From: Clostridia bacterium DTU080
Lineage (GTDB): Bacteria > Bacillota > Limnochordia > DTU080
Length of the DNA: 20,758 nucleotides
NCBI GenBank assembly: GCA_001513395.1
Contig: LFTP01000257.1
Location: 1-20,758, forward strand
Reading direction: 5' to 3'
A program made the translations under genes and the position numbers. Shown piece after piece: positions 16,089-20,758 of the stretch (within the stretch, counting starts at the first letter, position 1; each line of letters opens with the position of its first letter). The notes beneath the pieces are model-generated. The model was not told where the DNA came from. It did no database searches and was given only the letters and a program-made list of their open reading frames with translations.

Positions 16089-16171
16089 TTAAGTAGGTCA
16101 ATTATTCACATGGGAAACAACCTGGGATCCTGTGTGGGCCGGGTGTTCCTCAGGTTAGGAGATCGTACATC

Positions 16172-16651
16172 GTGACGGTACCAGAAGAGATCACTCGGAT
16201 CGAAGAACAGCTGCGCCGGATCACCCTGCGCTTTAGGCGAGATCTAGGCTCCGTCTCCGCCAATCTTTTGCCCGCGGCTCAACTTGACGTGTTGCGCTGC
16301 CTGCATCAGAGAGGAAATCTCACCGTGTCACAGCTGGCCAAGGAGCTGAGCGTCACGGCGAGTGCCATAACGTCGCTGTCCGATCGGCTTGTCAAGTCAA
16401 ACCTGGTGCAGCGCATGGCCGACAAATCCGACCGCAGGCTGGTCCGGTTGGGCCTCACTCCAGAGGGAAAGGAGCTGTTCGAGAAAATCCACGCCGAGAC
16501 GTTGGAGCGTGTACGGAGCTATTTTCAACGGGTGCCCAAATCGGAGATGAGAAGCTTTGTCGACACCCTCTCGCGTCTGGTGTCTCTTATGGAGGAAGGG
16601 TCGGGACAAGGCGAGGCGCCATCGCGGGTTAGGCCGAACGGACTACAGTGA
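16172..16651 (+). CDS. MarR family transcriptional regulator
   Basis: A 159-residue winged-helix dimeric repressor. GTG start at 16172, with AGGAG about 10 bases upstream. The DNA-binding core is LTVSQLAKELSVTASAITSL (recognition helix) followed by the wing DKSDRRLVRLGLTPEGKELF. The flanking helices at both ends would form the dimer interface (N-terminal IEEQLRRITLRFRRDL; C-terminal MRSFVDTLSRLVSLMEEG). MarR proteins repress their own operon and release DNA on binding phenolics, drugs or oxidants. Here the partner gene is a radical SAM protein 23 bases downstream, sharing the upstream promoter. Its own site could lie in the promoter or at the palindrome by the FMN reductase. The ligand is unknown. 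The last 15 residues are an unstructured tail. Confidence 0.92.
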   Translation: MTVPEEITRIEEQLRRITLRFRRDLGSVSANLLPAAQLDVLRCLHQRGNLTVSQLAKELSVTASAITSLSDRLVKSNLVQRMADKSDRRLVRLGLTPEGKELFEKIHAETLERVRSYFQRVPKSEMRSFVDTLSRLVSLMEEGSGQGEAPSRVRPNGLQ

Positions 16652-16674
16652 TCTGAAGTCAGGAGGCATCTGCG

Positions 16675-18138
16675 ATGATCAAGGCTAAGCTAGATGAGGC
16701 AGTATTACAGCAAGGCTTAAGGTATTTGGCACACAATCCTGAGAAGAACCTGCCGAATTTGCTTCGGTGGGCGGAACGCGTTGCTCGCGAGGAGCAGCAC
16801 AGAGAGTACGTTCGCCATCGGCGCCGTCTGATGGAGGATGACGACAACAACTGGCGCCGCCTGATCGTTCGCTTACTTAGGGAAACGGCTCCTAGTGTAC
16901 GCATGCGTCTTGCGACCAACTTCTTTATCAATGCCGGTATGTTGGCGCCGGAGAATCGCCGGAGGGCGGAAAAAGAACACGGAGTGCGGATTCCGTGGGC
17001 TATCCTCATCGATCCGACGGGTCGCTGCAACCTGAAATGCCGCGGCTGCTGGGCCGGAGCCTACGATCACTCCGAAGACATGGGCCTGGAGACGGTCGAC
17101 CGGGTGATCACTGAGGCCGAAGACTTGGGCATTCACTTCATCGTCATGTCCGGCGGCGAGCCTACGGTGGTGATGAATGATCTGTTCTATCTGGCGGAGA
17201 GGCACAACAAGTCGGTCTTCCATATCTACACCAACGGGACTCTTATCGACGATAGGGCCGCCGCACGCTTTGCCGAGTTGGGCAACGTCACCTTTGCGAT
17301 CAGTATCGAAGGACCCGAAGACGTGACGGATGCTCGCCGGGGTAAAGGGACATACCGACGTATCATGCGGGGCATTGAGGCATTGCGCCGTCACGGTCTT
17401 GTCTACGGCTTCTCAACGACATACACCAGGGAGAATTCACATCATGTCGCCACGGACGCCTTCATCGGCGACATGATCGATCTGGGCTTCGCTTTCGGAT
17501 GGCTTTTCACCTATGTTCCGGTAGGAAGCGACGCGGACCTCGAATACATGGCTACTCCCGAGCAGCGCAAGAAGGTACACGACGCCGTGCAACGTTGGCG
17601 TAACGAGAAGCCTATCCTCGTGGTCGACTTCTGGAACGACGGTGCGCTTATCGACGGCTGCATCGCAGGCGGGCGGCATTATCTGCACATCAACGCCCGC
17701 GGCGACGTCGAGCCATGTGCTTTCGTCCATTTTGCCAACGTGAACATAAAGGACACGACGCTTGTCCAGGCACTCAAATCGCCCATTTTCCGAGCCTACG
17801 AGAAGTATCAGCCCTTCTGTGATAATCATCTTCGTCCGTGTCCTATCATCGACTGCCCCGAAATGCTGGTCAAAGTGGTTGAGGAGTCCGGAGCTTACTC
17901 GACTCAGGGTGATGGAATCACGGCTCGGCAGATGTGCCAGGCTCTGCGCGGATACTCAGAGGCCTGGGCCGAAGTGGCCGATGCCGTGTGGAAGCAACGA
18001 TACTGTGACGGCGTCGGCAGCTCAGCATCTGATCTGGGGGTCACTGAACGGAACGGGGCAAGCGGAGCCAGTGAGGCGCATAGCTCTCTCGCCAAAGAAG
18101 AAGTCGGGTATTCCGCTGGCCGCGGCCGGAACACGTGA
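16675..18138 (+). CDS. Radical SAM protein with SPASM-like C-terminus
   Basis: A 487-residue cytoplasmic enzyme using a 4Fe-4S cluster to cleave S-adenosylmethionine. AGGAGG lies 8 bases before ATG 16675. After a 100-residue helical N-terminus comes GRCNLKCRGCW (C118, C122, C125, the CxxxCxxC triad), then VMSGGEPTV (the GGEP SAM motif), TNGTLIDD and AISIEGPEDVTDARRGKGTY, typical of the TIM-barrel core. The C-terminus has NARGDVEPCAFVHFA and CPIIDCPEML, cysteines that suit a SPASM-like auxiliary cluster. It is co-transcribed with marR (23-base gap). Similar proteins act in peptide maturation or metabolite modification, and no precursor peptide is evident nearby. Substrate unknown. The last 40 residues (after QRYCDGVG) are low in structure and may be a poorly conserved tail. 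Confidence 0.92.
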   Translation: MIKAKLDEAVLQQGLRYLAHNPEKNLPNLLRWAERVAREEQHREYVRHRRRLMEDDDNNWRRLIVRLLRETAPSVRMRLATNFFINAGMLAPENRRRAEKEHGVRIPWAILIDPTGRCNLKCRGCWAGAYDHSEDMGLETVDRVITEAEDLGIHFIVMSGGEPTVVMNDLFYLAERHNKSVFHIYTNGTLIDDRAAARFAELGNVTFAISIEGPEDVTDARRGKGTYRRIMRGIEALRRHGLVYGFSTTYTRENSHHVATDAFIGDMIDLGFAFGWLFTYVPVGSDADLEYMATPEQRKKVHDAVQRWRNEKPILVVDFWNDGALIDGCIAGGRHYLHINARGDVEPCAFVHFANVNIKDTTLVQALKSPIFRAYEKYQPFCDNHLRPCPIIDCPEMLVKVVEESGAYSTQGDGITARQMCQALRGYSEAWAEVADAVWKQRYCDGVGSSASDLGVTERNGASGASEAHSSLAKEEVGYSAGRGRNT

Positions 18139-18775
18139 GGGAATCGATCGGCGGGGTTGCGGATTGTACCACCTTGAGTCGGCGCTGCCGGGGTGACAAT
18201 GATCGGACATACCATTGCCGGCACGGCGGAGGCCGCCGATTCGGCAGCTATGCAACCCGTATTTATCCGGAAGGGAGCAATTGTCTCCGTCATCATCACT
18301 GCCGATCCGGAATACGGCCGGCCTCCGCCGACTGCAGACGGCTGGCCCGCGTCGATGTCGCTCACACCCGATCCGTGATCCACTCGATCGAGATTCCTGT
18401 CAAAAGCCTGCGTTACGCATTTCACCGGCAGGCATCTTTCTGACATCGCCAACCGCCAGTTTGATAAGCTCGTCTCCGTGAGTGGCGCTCAATACTCCTC
18501 AAGCGTTCGGGGGCTCTTGCTCGAAGGTGACCTGTTTTGGCGGGGATCCGTCTCTTTCTTGACGCCGGAGATCCGCGGGATGACCATTCGGGCCGATCCT
18601 TTTGCCTTTTATATCCCCGATTCCGCTTGGGATCCTTTCTCTCACAGGGGAAGGATCGGTGGGCGAAAGGAAGACAAAAGAGACCGCCTTGCCAGCGAGC
18701 ATGATGTCGTGGCCTCATCTTTGGTCAGTCGGCTGCGGACGGTTCGGGGCCCTGCGTTTTCGCTCGGATACGCGT
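18139..18775. other. Gene-less convergent stretch after the radical SAM gene
   Basis: The genes on both sides end here (the right one runs leftward). No convincing gene: a 61-codon frame starting GTG 18193 has no recognizable family feature, and the longer frames overlap neighbours. Two stem-loops are present, CGGCGG/CCGCCG (18224-18238, 3-base loop) and GATCCTTTC/GGAAGGATC (18631-18657, with one G-U pair and a 9-base loop). Neither has a U-run. They may end transcription by other means. Confidence 0.4.
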
Positions 18776-19765
18776 TCACAACGGCGCAAGGCGTGCCAGT
18801 ATTCTCTTGGCTTCCTGACATACCCGACGATCGCTCGGACGATCGGCTAGCTTTTCAAGCAGGTGTACGGACTGGGGGTCGGCCCTTTGTTCTAAAGCCC
18901 TCACCGCGGCTAAGCGGACAGCCTCTTTTGGGTGGTCCGTCAGTCGCGACAAGCTCTCTGTCACTGCATCGGAGCGCATGGAGGCCATGGCCAAAACGAC
19001 CGCCTCTCGGGCCTCAGCGGCGGTGTGGTTTAGACTCTCTTCCAATAGAGCCAACACCTTTTCGTGATAAAACCGATCAGCACCGGCCAGGGCCGTGGCC
19101 GCGCCGGCGACCAGGTACGGATCGGCGTCGCTCAAAAACGGGGACACTACTTGCAGGGCCGTCTGTGGATCCAAACTGACCAATGCGTCCATGCAGGCTA
19201 CCAAGACTTCGGGATCTTCACTGCCGGGTTCGGCCAGACGCATGGCCAAAAGAGCTACGGCTCCCGGATCACCGAGATGGTGTAGAGCTTGGATAGCCGC
19301 CAGACGGGCAGCTGCCGTGTCGTCAACCAACAGGATGGCCAAGGCCACCAGAGCACCGGGGATTCTGAACTCAGCCAAGGCGTTTGCCGCCTTGATGCGC
19401 AGGGGGACGGCGACGTCTTCCAGGCCCATGCCGGAGGGTTCGATCTGAGATGTCCTGATCGCTCGCAGATAGATATCGCCCGCTTCGACCGCCCGGCAGG
19501 CGACGAGGGCGGAGACAATGGCTATTCGGGCTACGCAAGTGACGTCCCGCTTCTTGCCGTCTTCATCAAACCATCGATAGCGCTCCATGAGAGGATTTAT
19601 CAGATCCTCACCCGGTGATGCGGCCAACGCCTCGGCGGACGCGGCCACTACAAAATTGGACCGATCTTTCAGGGCGTCGATCAATAGGCCGCGGCGGGAG
19701 GGGTCCCGGCTGCGGACGATCTCTTGTACCGCTTGCAGTCTGGCTCTCCAAGAAGTCCGTGACAA
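18776..19765 (-). CDS. HEAT-repeat protein (PBS-lyase HEAT-like)
   Basis: A 329-residue helical-repeat protein. Translation probably starts at TTG 19765, with AGGGGAG eight bases upstream; no better ATG exists. Successive 30-residue helix pairs are visible: RRGLLIDALKDRSNFVVAAS, PLRIKAANALAEFRIPGALV, DDTAAARLAAIQALHHLGDP, DPEVLVACMDALVSLDP, DADPYLVAGAATALAGADRF, AEAREAVVLAMASMRSDAV and PKEAVRLAAVRALEQRADP. HEAT repeats build a curved scaffold for protein-protein contact. I see no catalytic domain and no signal peptide. The gene lies 65 bases downstream of a TolC-like gene on the same strand, so it may assist envelope assembly or regulation, which is inference only. Confidence 0.85.
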   Translation of the reverse strand: MSRTSWRARLQAVQEIVRSRDPSRRGLLIDALKDRSNFVVAASAEALAASPGEDLINPLMERYRWFDEDGKKRDVTCVARIAIVSALVACRAVEAGDIYLRAIRTSQIEPSGMGLEDVAVPLRIKAANALAEFRIPGALVALAILLVDDTAAARLAAIQALHHLGDPGAVALLAMRLAEPGSEDPEVLVACMDALVSLDPQTALQVVSPFLSDADPYLVAGAATALAGADRFYHEKVLALLEESLNHTAAEAREAVVLAMASMRSDAVTESLSRLTDHPKEAVRLAAVRALEQRADPQSVHLLEKLADRPSDRRVCQEAKRILARLAPL

Positions 19766-19789
19766 AAGGCAATCTCCCCTTAATCAAGC

Positions 19790-19813
19790 GAGGCGCTCCG
19801 TTCGGACCGCCTC
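19790..19813 (-). terminator. Hairpin between the TolC-like gene and the HEAT-repeat gene
   Basis: GAGGCG (19790-19795) and CGCCTC (19808-19813) pair exactly, with further TCC/GGA pairing inside. It lies 17 bases after the TolC-like stop on that strand. No U-run follows, so I treat it as an intercistronic stem that could reduce, but not stop, transcription of the HEAT gene. Confidence 0.4.
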
Positions 19814-19830
19814 ACATACTCGTTTATTTC

Positions 19831-20758
19831 TTATTCTCCCGGAAGCAGGCGCTTACCGGCTATGGTCAGCGTCTCTCCGGCCATGGCTTGGATTTGCAAC
19901 TGGGCCAGAGCCTGTTCGTGGAGGGCTTCCTGCAAGTCGACTTCAGCCAGTAGCGTGTCGGTCTGCGCGGTTCGCAAGACCGAGTCACTGACCAGACCGC
20001 TGGCGTGTTGCCGGGTTTTCAACGCTTCCTCAAGCTGGGCATGCGTCAGCTTCAACCGAGCGATCTCAACATGTCGTCGGGCGATCTCCCAGTTGGTCAG
20101 TCTCTGCTGCAAAGCGCTGACTGTACCTTCTTGTTCCCGCATCAGAGCCGTCTGAGCCAATTGCAGCTCAGCCTCTTTATCGGCCACGGTCAGTTGGCGA
20201 CGTCCTCCATCAACAAGTGGCAACTCCACATTGATGTAAACGCCCCAGAGGTTGGTATCCGGATCCACCTTTGACAGATCCGTAATGGAGTAGTTGCCCG
20301 AGACGCCGATATCCGGCCAAGAGGTCGCCAGCCGGGCTTGTTCCAATTCCAGAGTGCTGTAATCCACATCCAACAGACGCTTGCGCACGGCGATGCTCCG
20401 CTCGCGCACTGCCTGGGCCAAAGCCGCCTCGTCAAAACCGTCGACGAGCTCATGCTCCGGAAAACCTCCCGAAGGGGCCAGCGCAATCTCCCCTGACAAA
20501 TTCAGACTGCGGGCCAGATTCAGCAGGCGGGTTCTGTAGTCGGCTTCGGCTTTCTGTGCGGCCACTTCGGCTTGGCACCATTCGATCTCGGCCTCCAGAA
20601 CGTCGGTATCCGTGGCCAAGCCGAGCTTCTTGCGCTCGACCACCCGGGCGTAGATCTCGGCCTGTCGCTCGCGGCTTTCACGCGTGATGCTCAGGCGTTT
20701 GGCATCGAGTTCCAGGCGCCAAAACTCGGCCAGGATGCTCAAGGCCGTAGCCTGAATC
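19831..20758 (-). CDS. TolC-family outer membrane efflux protein (partial, N-terminus beyond window)
   Basis: At least 309 residues: the frame stays open from the window edge to the TAA at 19831, and an internal ATG at 20742 is probably not the start because coding sequence continues above it. The protein shows long amphipathic coiled-coil helices with heptad spacing (ERQAEIYARVVERKKLG, then ATDTDVLEAEIEWCQAEVAA), followed by WGVYINVELPLVDGGRRQL and a second repeat ending RTAQTDTLLAEVDLQEALHE. This two-repeat beta-barrel/alpha-tunnel layout, with the 'P-L-x-D-G-G-R' turn, is the outer membrane efflux family. Members form the outer channel of RND or type I secretion systems. The inner-membrane partner would lie outside the window. 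Its presence argues for a diderm envelope. Confidence 0.9.
   Translation of the reverse strand, partial: IQATALSILAEFWRLELDAKRLSITRESRERQAEIYARVVERKKLGLATDTDVLEAEIEWCQAEVAAQKAEADYRTRLLNLARSLNLSGEIALAPSGGFPEHELVDGFDEAALAQAVRERSIAVRKRLLDVDYSTLELEQARLATSWPDIGVSGNYSITDLSKVDPDTNLWGVYINVELPLVDGGRRQLTVADKEAELQLAQTALMREQEGTVSALQQRLTNWEIARRHVEIARLKLTHAQLEEALKTRQHASGLVSDSVLRTAQTDTLLAEVDLQEALHEQALAQLQIQAMAGETLTIAGKRLLPGE

Noticed and set aside
18478..19179. 233-codon plus-strand frame opposite the HEAT-repeat gene
   Set aside because: It overlaps the 3' part of the HEAT gene in antisense and shows arginine/proline-rich composition typical of a shadow frame.

Overview
The window looks like a chromosomal segment from a free-living, plant-polysaccharide-degrading bacterium with an outer membrane. 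The outer membrane is inferred from a TolC-family protein at the right edge and from two sugar-binding proteins whose export signals have no lipobox cysteine. A diderm Bacillota lineage such as the Limnochordia would fit, but this is an inference; no rRNA or other phylogenetic marker is present apart from glyS.

Left block (1-8539, all minus strand, transcribed right to left): two extracellular solute-binding proteins, then a 1271-residue exported protein with the fold signature of exo-rhamnogalacturonan lyases (PcRGLX/YetA, PL26-like), then a second exported protein that runs off the left edge. That partial gene combines a GATase1/ThuA-like N-terminal region with the start of the same lyase domain. 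It was recovered by reading the minus strand, which stays open from 1933 to base 1. No permease is in view. The block is probably a pectin (rhamnogalacturonan) or related acidic-glycan utilization operon.

Middle (8540-11297): a 0.5 kb divergent control region rich in hairpins, then on the plus strand a QueG/reductive-dehalogenase-like iron-sulfur protein and a Gfo/Idh/MocA sugar oxidoreductase, plausibly the cytoplasmic side of the same catabolism. Next comes a 680-base structured leader with two terminator-like hairpins and motifs loosely like a glycine riboswitch. It precedes glycyl-tRNA synthetase (alpha-2 type), which is followed at once by an acetyl-esterase-like alpha/beta hydrolase.

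Right part (14190-20758): a 640-base gene-poor stretch with a 16-bp stem-loop; an NADPH-dependent FMN reductase on the minus strand; a 760-base spacer with a perfect 16-bp palindrome and a nested 12-bp inverted repeat; a MarR regulator with a well-formed promoter, followed 23 bases later by a radical SAM/SPASM-like protein; another gene-less 640 bases; and a minus-strand pair of a TolC-like outer-membrane efflux protein (5'-truncated by the window) and a HEAT-repeat protein.

The points most worth following up are the two-lyase architecture with its unusual N-terminal modules, the QueG-like protein with an incomplete second iron-sulfur cluster, the glyS leader, and the MarR/radical SAM unit with the operator-like palindrome next to the FMN reductase.
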